From assembly GCA_014526335.1 (NCBI GenBank), contig JACTAT010000008.1:1386298-1450297 (forward strand): a DNA stretch of 64,000 nucleotides. The letters run 5' to 3'. The notes beneath the pieces are model-generated. The model was not told the origin of the DNA, searched no databases, and worked only from the letters and a program-made list of their open reading frames with translations. Below, piece by piece: positions 18,450 through 30,300 of the stretch (positions are counted from its first letter, which is position 1; every line of letters begins with the position of its first letter). The DNA comes from Chrysaora quinquecirrha. Taxonomy: Eukaryota; Cnidaria; Scyphozoa; Semaeostomeae; Pelagiidae. The translations under genes were made by a program, and so were the position numbers.

Positions 18450-19229
18450 ATGGCTTCCGAGGAGAGAGAAAATGCCGAACAACAAGCTGACCAAGTCATG
18501 CAGTCATCTAAAAGTTTGGATAGCTCAGAGGCATTGTATCGTTTGAAGTCGTACTTCGACAGCAAATTCAAGACTCTAAAACGTGAACTAACTCACGAAT
18601 CTCACGAGGAGTCGAAGGAACAGGTTTGTCACCACAGAGATTTTAAGTTTAAATCTAATAAAATGCAATTCGAATTCAATAGTGGCATTATCGACAAAAT
18701 TGAAGACACATTGAAGCTTATAGAGTCTGGAGCAAGAACAAGGCCTAAAAAGCGTTTGCAAACTATTTGCGACGATTTGCGTAAGAGAAATAAACTAATA
18801 AAGATCGCAGATAGGTCCCCTGCTGGCTGGACAACCGTCTAAGAATATATTTCCGATGAAATCGCAAGCGATAGCGATGACGAGAAGAAGCTTAGAGCGG
18901 CGGAGTCAAGGGCGCTTACCAAGAAAAAGAACTCAGCAAAACAGAAGATTCAGTCCACCCCAACGCCGCCCTTTCTTGGAGGCAGATTTTTCAACCAGCA
19001 AGGGTTTAATCAACCATCGCCGTTTCATTTTCCAGTGCCAGGAAGGACAGGGCTCTTCAACACTTTCAGCAGCCACAACCAGCTCCAACGGCCTTTTCTC
19101 AGAACGCAGCCAAAGCCGTCAGACATCTGTCTCGCTTGTGGACAATTTGGGCACTGGCGCCGTAATTGCCCAACCCTTAGTAGCCCAGCCTCCTTCGGGC
19201 GACTTCAATCACAGCAGAATTCTAGATAA
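18450..19229 (+). pseudogene. DIRS-like gag protein with zinc knuckle, copy 1
   Basis: ATG at 18450 opens a 259-codon frame with a single in-frame TAA at 18840-18842, shared with copy 2. The N-terminal half is acidic and helical, the middle has a Lys/Arg-rich, Gly/Phe/Pro-rich stretch, and the C-terminus holds the CCHC knuckle C-x2-C-x4-H-x4-C (CLACGQFGHWRRNC, about 19123-19165). This matches the ORF1 of DIRS/PAT-type elements, which packages element RNA. The RT frame overlaps its 3' end. Confidence 0.8.
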
Positions 19230-21217
19230 GTATATGGAAAGTTTGTTCAATACCGAAGTTGATTTTTATTATGATAATTTTAAGTGCTTTGATTTTGATG
19301 CAGATCCTTCTGTTGAGGAAAAGCCAGTGAAAGGCAATTTGAGAGCGAATAGTGCCTTTTGAGAATTAATTAATGCTCCATAATACATTGTTAATTTGAT
19401 AAAATTTGGTTACAAGATTCCTTTTGTAAATACACCCAAACAAGCTTGGTTCAGAAACAATAAATCTGCTTTTGCAAATAAAGATTTTGTTACTGAAAAT
19501 ATCTTGCAGCTTCAAAAACGTGGCTCGGCTGTAGAGGTTAAGTTTCAACCTCATGTTATAAGTCCCTCTTGGTCGCTAGCAATTCTTCAGGGAAATTATG
19601 ATTGATTATTGATTTACGATATGTTAATAAACATTTATTTAAAGAAAATATTCGTTTTGATGCTTTGCGCTTTTTCGAAAGTGATTTACAACCTTCGTCA
19701 TTTGTTTCCAAATTTGATTTAAAACAAGGCTATCATCGTGTCGATATTTTTCCAGATCATCAAACTTTCCTAGGATTTTCCTGGATTTTGGATGGCGTTG
19801 AAAGATTTTTCGTGTTTACAGTCCTACCGTTTGGTCTTAGTTCTGCCCCATATATTTTTACAAAAAACTTTGCGCCCCCTAGTCAAGTATTGGCCCTCTC
19901 TAGGAATAAAAATTTGTGTTTATATTGATGATGGCATACTCATTGTAAATTCAGAGTCTGTAGCAAAACAACATTCAATGGTCGTTAAAGATACTCTAGT
20001 AAAATCAGGTTTTGTGGCAAATAGCGAAAAGTCTGTTTGGGAACCGACAAAGCAATTAACATGGATCGGAATTTCTATGGATTTCCAACAAAACACATTG
20101 TTTATTCCAAGAAAGAGGGTAGATGCAATATTAGATAAAACAACCTCACTTTTAAAGAAACCATATACGTCCCCAAGGCATTTAGCCGAATTGGTTGGCA
20201 AAATAATTTCTACAAAATATGTTTTAGGAGACATAGTAAGTTTAAAATCTAGATATTTGTACGCGGTCATAGAAGGTAGATCTTCATGGGATGCTAAACT
20301 CAATATTCTCAACTTTCCTTACGCTCATGATGAGGTCATTTTCTGGCATAATAATTTTGAAAAATTAAATGTTAGAAACGTCTTAGATCCGACTCTACTT
20401 TCAGTCATAGTCACTTCAGATGCTAGTGCTACTGGAATAGGAGCAGTTATAGGCAGTTCTCTTAAAGCTCACAGACATCTTTCATTTGAGGAAACAACAA
20501 AAAGTTCCACCTGGCGTGAATTAACCGCTTTCCTTTTCTCCTTGCAAAGTTTTTTGCCATTGACTAAGTCAAAACCGGTGATATGGAAGGTTGATAATTA
20601 TGCAGTATCTAGACTAATTCGGGTTGGCAGTCGTGTACATGATCTCCATTCTATTGCCTTAGAAATAAATTCATCATGCACGACAAATGATATATCCTTA
20701 AAGGTGTGTTGGATTCCAAGATCTATGAACTCTGAGGCTGACAAACTTTCAAAGTTTATTGATGTTGGAGACTGGCAGACAACGCCATTGTTCTTTGATT
20801 TATTGAATTCGAAATGGGGGCCCTTTCACCATAGACAGATTTGCAAATTTTGAAAATAAGATGCTGCCTAGATTTAATTCAAAATTTCTTTGTCCAGGTT
20901 CTGAAGCAGTGAACGCTTTTTTACAAAACTGGGAGAACGAAAATAATTGGCTTGTTCCTCCAGTGGAGGATATTCCAGCAGTAATTAACGTTATCAGTAG
21001 AAGAAGCGTATTTGGAGCTCTAGTTGTCCCTTTCTGGGAGTTAGCAGTATATTGGCCACTTTTATGTAGCGATAAATTTGTGTTTCGTTCATTTGTGAAA
21101 GACTTGATGTTGTTTAAAGATACAGAGAATATCATAATTTCTGGCTCCTGCCCAATGTCGTTTATCGATCCCTCTCTTTTGCAAGGAGGAATTATTGCTC
21201 TTAGAATTGAGCCATAG
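19206..21217 (+). pseudogene. DIRS-like reverse transcriptase and RNase H, copy 1
   Basis: The frame begins upstream with a DIRS-typical linker, broken by TGA (shared with copy 2) and TAA (this copy only) in the segment before IVNLIKFGYKIPF. RT motifs follow in pieces: IIDLRYVNK, FDLKQGYH, LPFGLSSAPYIF and an intact VYIDDGILIV (near 19915). Frameshifts lie near 19560-19600 and at an A-run at about 19865. From 19792 the frame is open for 353 codons and includes the RNase H acids: TSDASATGIG, TWRELTA, WKVDNYA, NSEADKLSK. A DIRS-type C-terminal segment ends at TAG 21217. No methyltransferase domain was seen. Reverse transcription and template removal were its roles. Confidence 0.85.
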
Positions 21218-21562
21218 AGATCCCTTTTTAAAAAACGACGTACAGTAGAGTGACATGTATTATCGGCATATTTGATATGTGTTCATTGAAATGGGAATAG
21301 AAAAAGTAAAAAGTTGTATTGTTGCACCTTGGATGGTGGCATGAAATCAAGATGTTGATCATGTCATGAAATCAAGATGTTGATTTCATGACATGAGATC
21401 ATGATGAGATGTATGAAATAGGCCTATGTTATAAAATCTTAACCTAAAAGAGTAATTTGCACCTTGGATGGTGGCAAAAAAAAGTTAGAGGATGTTATGA
21501 AATAAAGTAGTATATAGCCGCACGAATAGCTATGTACATGAATATTTTAAAATTAATATGCC

Positions 21563-22725
21563 TTGGAGGCAAACTCAAGTGTTTCGGCCTTGACGCCAAG
21601 ATTAAATATCCATTGCTCCTTTAAGTCCGTCAAGAGTCAATATTTTCGAATCTTAGTGTTTAAGTTACGAGAGAATGGTACCTGTAAAATATTTTCAGAT
21701 TTAATTAAATTTCCTTTTCCTATACTTTCACCTCTAGCATCAATTGAAACATCGATCAAGGCTCAAGTGCAAGATGAGAGTCTTAAAGAATTGGCATCCT
21801 CTATTCCATCATTTTTATCCAAATCCAAATCTACAAACGCGTAACAAAGATACAATTCTGGTTCAACAAATGGCTTCATTGGTCAAACAAATATACAGAA
21901 ATTCCGAACTTTCCTGCACAATCTATTCACGTCGCGCTGTTTTTATCATCATTGTTACAGTCTAATGAATCTCTAGGTGTAATCGAAAGTGCTTTTGATG
22001 CAATCAAACATTTCCATAGGATGGGTTGCGTTGACGATCCGACTAGCTCGGATATTTGCAAAAATTTGCTTGAAGCAGCTAAGCGTATTTCGAAAAATCT
22101 TCTGCCGATACATATTCAGCTCATTTGTGACTTTATTGGTGGAACATCAGCGAATTTGTTACAATTACGGAACTTTTGTATGATTCTCCTAGGTTAGGCT
22201 GGTTTCTTTCGTTTCAATGAAGTTGCCAATTTACGACGCTCTGATGTCTCTTTTAGATCGGCCCATATGACTATAATTATTGAACAAAGTAAGACGGACA
22301 TTTATAGAGATAGAAATCATTCCGTTATCGCAAGAACAAATTCTATCCTTTGCCCTGTACAAACTTTGAAGCGTTACATAGATATGGCCGAGATATCTGA
22401 AGAACCTGACACCTATTTGTTTTGTCCAGTATCTTATCTCAAAAATAGCAATCGTTATATTCTTCGAAATCTTAATCGTCCACTATCTTACACTACAGCC
22501 AGAGAACACGTTTTAAATTTGCTGACCAAAATTGGCTTGAACCCCAACCAGTTTGGCTTACACAGTTTAAGATCTGGAGGTGCGTCAGCAGCAGCCAATG
22601 CAGGAAGCAAAGACAGACTTTTTAAAAGACATGGCCGATGGAAATCTGACAAAGCAAAAAATTGATACATTAAGGATAATTTAGAGGAACTTCTTTCGGT
22701 TTCACTTGGACTTGGTATTTGAGTT
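21563..22725 (+). pseudogene. DIRS-like tyrosine recombinase, copy 1
   Basis: In place of an integrase, DIRS elements carry a tyrosine recombinase that inserts a circular intermediate without target duplication. Visible here: an N-terminal SAM-like helical part (21960-22190), then a TAG stop, FFRFNEVANLRRSDV with the first catalytic Arg, HSLRSGGAS (His-x2-Arg, near 22560), HGRWKSDKAKN, and YIKDNLEELLSVS with the catalytic Tyr. A TGA falls one codon before that Tyr (22661-22663), which alone would inactivate it. The second copy has lost this domain altogether. Confidence 0.8.
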
Positions 22726-23433
22726 TTTAGTTGCGTTTAAATGAACATTATTTTGGTTAGCAATTCTGGTGTCAGCACTACGTTTAGCTACTTTGTCGTT
22801 AGTCTACAAGCAATTTTCATTCCGAAGTACGATAATACAGGCTTGAATCCATCTCACTATTTAATGAAATAACATCCCTGGCCCCCTCTTGACAGTAACA
22901 AATCTTGCTAGACTGACCTTACTACTTGCTTGTATGTTGTTTAGTTAATAAATTAAGTTATTTTCGTTTGAATGAAATGAATTAGAAAATAACTTATGTT
23001 GTGTTGGCAATATGTCTGATGAACAAATCTTAACTGAGTAACCTAATGTAGTTTAGCTTGATACCGCAAATAGACATTGGACAATGTTTTGGCTAAGGGG
23101 GAGGTTATGTAATGTATGTAGAACGTAGTGAGTGGTGCATGGGGTACTGGATGGTAAAATGGTGGCCTGTGAGCACCACTCGGTCTAGAAGAGTTTATTA
23201 ACTAATTATGGTTTATTCATGAATACTACAACTATACTACAGTAGCCAACGATTCCCAGGTGCTCTTCTGAACGCAACTGCAACACATGCACCCACACTC
23301 GACGGGGCAACAATGGTCACATTTACTAATACATCAGAACATTCAACATCAAACAGTGACTGGGCTGTAACTCGACCAACGTGATTTTGGTTATACAATG
23401 CCCGTGGTGCCTACAGAACAGGGACGATAACTA
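22726..23433. other. No gene; possible 3' end of DIRS element or LTR remnant
   Basis: No coding frame. A purine tract GCTAAGGGGGAGGT at about 23093 is followed by TATGTAATG, resembling a polypurine tract before an LTR, but no matching 5' LTR was found in the window. The stretch ends at the TA where the Tc1-like element begins. Confidence 0.35.
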
Positions 23434-25024
23434 CACTTAGGGGACAAAAGTATTGCAACGCTGGACTTAAAATGGCGGCAAACAGAAGCCGTAGGCCCAA
23501 GAATACAAAATTTACATGACAAAGCCATGGCGGCTAAGGGGCTTCGCCCACCTTGATTTAGGCGGGAACATTTTCACAATTTCATTGACTTTCATTTAGA
23601 GTAAAAGCTAAACGACTTATTCGTTGCTTCCGGTGGAAAATAATGAAAAACTTTGAAGCAGTGAGTGCCTTCCTGATTTCGAGCGAAATTTTTCAAGAGT
23701 TGTCTTGATAAAAAGCAATAAACATAACTACTTTTTGACCGTTCATTCAAAGTTTTTTCGTTTTTCAAAGCAAAATAGCTGAAACTCTTGTTCCACGTTA
23801 TAATTTTTACTGAGAAAAGTAGTTTTCACAAAGAAAACAGATATTATTTGTGGACAACAATTTCAGGTGAGTGACTTTTGTTTAGGCCCAACAGAGGGTA
23901 CTTTTTGTAAATTTGCAAATTCTCCTCTAAAAAAACCCAAGAATTTGCTTCAAAATTAATTTGCAATATTTTAGGATAACCAGAAGTTTGAAATATGTGA
24001 ATGACATTGTCCATAAAAATTTCTGAAGACTCCTAGACTTATTACCTGAGTCGTAGTTATCGCTATTGAAATGAATCGCCTGGACGCTCAAACTACGACT
24101 CATAATCGAACGGTTATCTTTCTGGACTTACTTTTTCTGCCTCGTTCTCAAATTACCATGGTGACAATGATGTCAACGGTAAATGGTTGTAATGGCCTAA
24201 ATTTACTGGGTCTAAAACGCCTTGAAAAACAATGTTTATTCGTGTTAAAACCCAACTTACTATTTGTTTTGCAGAAAGCTCTTACCAATCCAGCTTTTCG
24301 ATATTTGTTCAAAACTTTTTGCGAGATTTAGTACTAAATCGGCTGCCGAATAGGGCTCGTATATTTTGCTGTGACGAGGCAACCAACCAGCCTCGTTTCA
24401 ACGGGGAACAATTTTTTGTTCCCGCCAGTCCCAGAAAATGTCCGTAACATTATGAGTCCCAGTTTGAGCGATCTCGGTTTGGTGTAGTCTCGGTCTGGTG
24501 AGCGATAACTGGGACTCAGGTAATAAGTCTAGAAGACTCCGTCAAGTGCAAAATTTATTTTCGCATCAAAACAACAACTTCAAAAGTTACTCGCCTAAAA
24601 TCTTTATCAATATTTCAACCCCAAAATTCTTCTCTAACCGTACACTTGGAGCGAAAATTTAAATGGTAATTACAAGTTTGAACTATTTTGTCTCGAAAAA
24701 CAACAAAACTCTGTAGCAAAAGTCACAATAAGTCGTTCATACATCGCTGTTTTTTAAGACAACCCTTGAAATATTTTCCAGAAAATTTTGAAGGCAATGC
24801 TTCAATGTTTTTGACCATTTGTCATCCCAAATGCGAAATAAATCGTTTCACTTTTATTCTAAATGAAAGTCAATGAAATTGTAAAAATTTTCCCGCCTTA
24901 ATCAAGTTGGGCGAAGCCCCTGAGCCGCCATGGCTTTGTTATGTAAATTTCGTGTTTTTTGGCCTACGGCTACTCTTGGCCGCCATTTTAGGTCAAACGT
25001 TGCAATACTTTTGTACCCTAAGTG
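23434..25024. mobile_element. Tc1-like non-autonomous element with long inverted repeats
   Basis: The left end CACTTAGGGGACAAAAGTAT and the right end, read on the minus strand, CACTTAGGGTACAAAAGTAT are flanked by TA on both sides (23432-23433, 25025-25026), the Tc1/mariner target duplication. The inverted repeats extend about 500 bp inward, so each half mirrors the other. There is no transposase. The centre is occupied by the MULE-like insertion at 24034-24531. A half-copy of the same family starts at 63109. Confidence 0.75.
24034..24531. mobile_element. MULE-like 498-bp insertion with 9-bp target duplication
   Basis: The terminal inverted repeats are 31 bp with two mismatches (TAGACTTATTACCTGAGTC, two variable bases, AGTTATCGCT). 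A subterminal CGCTCAAACT..GACTCATAAT is also inverted. GAAGACTCC flanks both sides (24025-24033 and 24532-24540). A 9-bp duplication is typical of Mutator-like elements. The uninterrupted relative near 63690 shows the sequence without the insertion. It encodes no transposase. Confidence 0.75.
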
Positions 25025-25026
25025 TA

Positions 25027-25295
25027 CCAGTACATCGGACAGACGGGAGAAGACTAGGAGACCGACTCAACGAGCACGGTAGGGACATTATCAACAAAAA
25101 CATGACTAATCCGGGGTTGCAGATCACTTCCATTAAGCCGGACAAACTTTTAACGGTCTACAAATTTTACTGATACTATAACTACACAGCAAACGAGAGG
25201 GTATTAGAAGAGCAAAAGAACAATACTTAATTGGCCTAGCTAACACTCTTGCACCTCACGGACTAAACAGAACCACTGACCACTATCTCTATCTA
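25027..25295 (+). pseudogene. PLE GIY-YIG endonuclease fragment
   Basis: Directly after the Tc1-like element the plus strand encodes QYIGQTG, then, one base out of frame, RRLGDRLNEHGRDI and further on a GLNR-type tail ending near 25290. This is the second half of a GIY-YIG nuclease as found at the C-terminus of Penelope-like proteins. It is a different subfamily from the element at 5325-10145. Frameshifts and stops make it non-functional. The upstream half is not found on the other side of the Tc1-like element. Confidence 0.55.
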
Positions 25296-26574
25296 TCTCT
25301 TTTCTCCTTGACCTTTGGATCTCTGTTTTCTATTACCTCAATATTTTATACTTATTATTATCACAACTTTTATCATAAATATAATTTTTTTCATGTTAAG
25401 AAAACTTTTGACGATTATCCATTTAATCATCATTTTTCTTCCATTATTATGATTATTGTTAACATCCTTATTATTACCATCACATGCATATGTTCAACGT
25501 CACAACGTGTTACTGCGAAGCATCTACCTTTAAACTAATCAGATTTCCCTGACCATAATTCAAAAATTTTGTTGGAAATAATGTAGTTAAAATTATCCGT
25601 TTATCGCACTCTTAAGAAGCCTTGATTGGAAAGGCGAAATATGAGTAACTTTAAAGAAACTGTTTTTGTTTGGTGTCTTGCCGCGGAAAAAACTTCTATT
25701 TTTATGTTTGAAAAATGAAAACATTATGTTGGGGTTTTCGGCAAATTGGATGAAATATACCTTCCTAGATAATAGATAGATAGATAGATAGATAGGAATC
25801 AGGAATGTTGTAACAAAAGATAGGAATTTCCATTCTCTTTACACACAATACAAACAATCAATGAGTGAAGTCATTTATTCCTATTGCAATTCAAATGCAT
25901 ATAATCAAAACAATCGAAGAGGTTATTCCGAATCTACGGAGTTTGGCAAAAGTTTGAACAACAAACTAATCAACAAGCCGTTAACATCTGGCAGAAACAA
26001 TAAGGCTGAGAACCCGTGGAATGAGTGGGAATCAACGGAACAGAAGGGAACTAATGGAACATGCTGAAACAGATTGGGAGTAACTTGGAATCGGAGGGAA
26101 CACATGGCAACGAAGTAGGAATTGGTGGGAATAATTTGGAATCAGAGGTGACAACAGAGAATAAACAGGGAATCGTTTTTCTCCTTTTCCCTTTGTTTAC
26201 TTTTTTGTCCTTTGTCACTTTTTTCACTTTTGATCCATTTACGCCCCATAAGTAAATGATGATAAACGCGAAGGTCTCTGTTCTATTCCCCAGCTTGCAG
26301 CCATGTGATTGGCATTCAGCCACAAGAAGCATGGATCATGGAAGCTTGGAATCTTTCTACGAAATAATAAGCTGGTTAATGAATGTTAGATATCAATGTC
26401 ATGATTTCTTTTCCAACCTTTGTGTTTCGCTGGAGCTAAATTTTCCAGTTATAGCTTTATCATTGCAAGTTTAACCTCAAATTTTGAGAGAAGAGGGTGG
26501 ACAAGCTTCAAGTTTCAAGTTTCAAGTTTCATTGTGTATTCTCAGCTTAATTACAGAATACTGATTTTAATAGC
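25296..26574. other. No gene; simple repeats
   Basis: AT-rich. Contains a TAGA microsatellite at about 25770-25795, GGAAT/GGGAA-rich degenerate repetition at 26030-26155 and an AAGTTTC repeat near 26505-26530. Short frames here have no recognisable domain. Confidence 0.5.
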
Positions 26575-26817
26575 TCATAATACTTTTTGGATAAAATTGA
26601 TAACTTGGATAGTACAGTACAATTTCTTTTTATTTGTAAAGTAAAGGGCTTTTGCAAAAGACGTTTTTGATGCTGACTGTCGAATATTTTGAGGAATAGA
26701 ATTCCAAATATCAACTCCTGCATTTGTTACAATTTTTTTTACCATAGTTTGTTCTAAAGCATGGTTTAGAGAGTTTTCCTGAAGTAGCATGCCTTGTTTT
26801 AATGTTGTGAATATCAT
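26575..26817 (-). pseudogene. Non-LTR retrotransposon RT C-terminal fragment
   Basis: The minus-strand frame contains GVDIWNSIPQNIRQSASKTS followed by FAKALYFTNKKKLYC. This is the conserved tail found after the RT domain in CR1/jockey-type LINEs (G..WN.IP..IR, then a F(K/A)..L helix). The rest of the element is missing on both sides, so it is a small relic. No poly-A or target duplication could be fixed. Confidence 0.55.
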
Positions 26818-27342
26818 GCACCCACTCTAGATTGCTGCGTCATTTCTACCAGACAGACCGACCCATGCCATCGGTTTTGTATCGCTAGCTATCGACAGCA
26901 CACAACACCCTCTTAATACAAGGATTGGCGTGCCCCCCCTTCCACAATAGTGCAGCAGCCCTTGACGGGTCTTGCCCAACCACAACCCGCTTCTTGCCAC
27001 ATCACACTTCGAATGCCCACATAAAGTATTTAATAAAGAAATAAAGCATCGTATGTAATGCCTTGTGCGTACCGTATGCAAAGAGTACCGTATTATGCAC
27101 GTAGTGTTGATTGTTTTACAGTTGAATGATTTTGTATTGGTTATTGCCAGCATGCACATTTTTTGTTTCTCTATTGGTTTTTCTCAGTATGTGGGGAAAG
27201 GGGGGCTGATTAATAACGAATATTTGGAAGTACAAATGCATTATGGATGTTTAGGAGTACCCTTTGTTGTACAAAGTGTCTTACTTTGCTAATAATTCCA
27301 ATGCCTTTAGCAGTTTTAGTATTAACCACGCGGGGTAATGTC
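26818..27342. other. No gene recognised
   Basis: Frames on both strands (26827-27159 minus, 27065-27292 plus) overlap and have no domain. The stretch leads into the satellite. Confidence 0.4.
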
Positions 27343-30300
27343 TGTGCAGTACAGTGGAGGCTGTGCAGTACAGTGGAGGTTGTTCAGTACAGTGGAGGGA
27401 TAGCATGATGCATGCGTGTGGGGGGATAACATTGAGTACAGTGGAGGCTGTTCAGTACAGTGGAGGGATAACATCAGTACAGTGGAGGGATAACATGATG
27501 CGTGTGGGGGGATGACATTGAGTACAGTGGAGGCTGTTCAGTACAGCGGGAGGGATATCATCAGTACAGCGGAGGCTGTTCAGTACTGTGGAGGGATAAC
27601 ATCAGTACAGTGGAGGGATAACATGATGCATGTGGGGGGATAACATCAGTACAGTGGAGGCTGTTCAGTACTGTGGAGGGATAACATCAGTACAGTGGAG
27701 GGATAACATGATGCGTGTGGGGGGATAACATTGAGTACAGTGGAGGCTGTTCAGTACAGCGGAGGGATAACATCAGTACAGTGGAGGATGTTCAGTACTG
27801 TGGAGGGATAACATCAGTACAGTGGAGGGATAACATGATGCATGTGGGGGGATAACATCAGTACAGTGGAGGCTGTTCAGTACTGTGGAGGTATAACATC
27901 AGTACACTGGAGGGATAACATGATGTGTGTGGGGGGATGACATTGAGTACAGTGGAGGCTGTTCAGTACAGCGGGAGGGATATCATCAGTACAGCGGAGG
28001 CTGTTCAGTACTGTGGAGGGATAACATCAGTACAGTGGAGGGATAACATGATGCATGTGAGGGATAACATCAGTACAGTGGAGGCTGTTCAGTACTGTGG
28101 AGGGATAACATCAGTACAGTGGAGGGATAACATGATGCGTGTGGGGGGATAACATTGAGTACAGTGGAGGCTGTTCAGTACAGCGGAGGGATAACATCAG
28201 TACAGTGGAGGCTGTTCAGTACTGTGGAGGAATAACATCAGTACAGTGGAGGGATAACATGATGCATGTGGGGGGATAACATCAGTACAGTGGAGGCTGT
28301 TCAGTACTGTGGAGGTATAACATCAGTACAGTTGAGGGATAACATGATGCGTGTGGGGGGATAACATTGAGTACAGTGGAGGCTGTTCAGTACAGCGGAG
28401 GGATAGCATCAGCACAGTGGAGGCTGTTCAGTACTCTGGAGGGATAACATCAGTACAGTGGAGGCTGTTCAGTACTGTGGAGGGATAACATCAGTACAGT
28501 GGAGGGATAACATAATGCATGTGGGGGGATAACATCAGTACAGTGGAGGCTGTTCAGTACTGTGGAGGGATAACATCAGTACAGTGGAGGGATAACATGA
28601 TGCATGTGAGGGGATAACATCAGTACAGTGGAGGCTGTTCAGTACTGTGGAGGGATAACATCAGTACACTGGAGGGATAACATGATGTGTGTGGGGGGAT
28701 GACATTGAGTACAGTGGAGGCTGTTCAGTACAGCGGAGGGATAACATCAGTACAGTTGAGGGATAACATGATGCGTGTGGGGGGATAACATCAGTACAGT
28801 GGAGGCTGTTCAGTACTGTGGAGGGATAACATCAGTACAGTGGAGGGATAACATGATGCGTGTCGGGGGATAACATTGAGTACAGTGGAGGCTGTTCAGT
28901 ACAGCGGAGGGATAACATCAGTACAGTGGAGGCTGTTCAGTACTGTGGAGGGATAACATCAGTACAGTGGAGGGATAACATGATGCATGTGGGGGGATAA
29001 CATCAGTACAGTGGAGGCTGTTCAGTACTGTGGAGGTATAACATCAGTACAGTTGAGGGATAACATGATGCGTGTGGGGGGATAACATTGAGTACAGTGG
29101 AGGCTGTTCAGTACAGCGGAGGGATAGCATCAGCACAGTGGAGGCTGTTCAGTACTCTGGAGGGATAACATCAGTACAGTGGAGGCTGTTCAGTACTGTG
29201 GAGGGATAACATCAGTACAGTGGAGGGATAACATGATGCATGTGAGGGGATAACATCAGTACAGTGGAGGCTGTTCAGTACTGTGGAGGGATAACATCAG
29301 TACACTGGAGGGATAACATGATGTGTGTGGGGGGATGACATTGAGTACAGTGGAGGCTGTTCAGTACAGCGGAGGGATAACATCAGTACAGTTGAGTTAT
29401 AACATGATGCGTGTGGGGGGATAACATCAGTACAGTGGAGGCTGTTCAGTACTGTGGAGGGATAACATCAGTACAGTGGAGGGATAACATGACGCATGTG
29501 GGGGGATAACATCAGTACAGTGGAGGCTGTTCAGTACTGTGGAGGGATAACATCAGTACAGTGGAGGGATAACATGATGCATGTGAGGGGATAACATCAG
29601 TACAGTGGAGGCTGTTCAGTACTGTGGAGGGATAACATCAGTACACTGGAGCGATAACATGATGTGTGTGGGGGGATGACATTGAGTACAGTGGAGGCGG
29701 TTCAGTACAGCGGAGGGATAACGTCAGTACAGTTGAGGGATAACATGATGCGTGTGGGGGGATAACATCAGTACAGTGGAGGCTGTTCAGTACTGTGGAG
29801 GGATAACATCAGTACAGTGGAGGGATATCATGATGCATGTGGGAGTAATAACATCAGTACAGTGGAGGCTGTTCAGTACTGTGGAGGTATAGCATCAGTA
29901 CACTGGAGGGATAACATGATGTGTGTGGGGGGATGAAATTGAGTACAGTGGAGGCTGTTCAGTACAGCGGGAGGGATATCATCAGTACAGCGGAGGCTGT
30001 TCAGTACTGTGGAGGGATAACATCAGTAAGGTGGAGGGATAACATGATGCATGTGAGGGGATAACATCAGTACAGTGGAGGCTGTTCAGTACTGTGGAGG
30101 GATAACATCAGTACAGTGGAGGGAAAACATGATGCGTGTGGGGGGATGACATTGAGTACAGTGGAGGCTGTTCAGTACAGCGGGAGGGATATCATCAGTA
30201 CAGCGGAGGCTGTTCAGTACTGTCGAGGGATAACATCAGTACAGTGGAGGGATAACATGATGCATGTGAGGGGATAACATCAGTACAGTGGAGGCTGTTC

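Larger units (their letters stand above)
10711..22097. repeat. 11.4-kb duplicated block, copy 1
   Basis: Matches 50333-61727 from TAGGCTTGCTTAGCATGC onward, with roughly one to three per cent difference by eye and small indels. The match stops at about 22097, after which copy 1 continues into the DIRS recombinase while copy 2 meets an A-run. It contains nested elements listed separately. Stops, the solo LTR and a frameshift shared with copy 2 show that the block was already decayed when duplicated. Confidence 0.9.
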
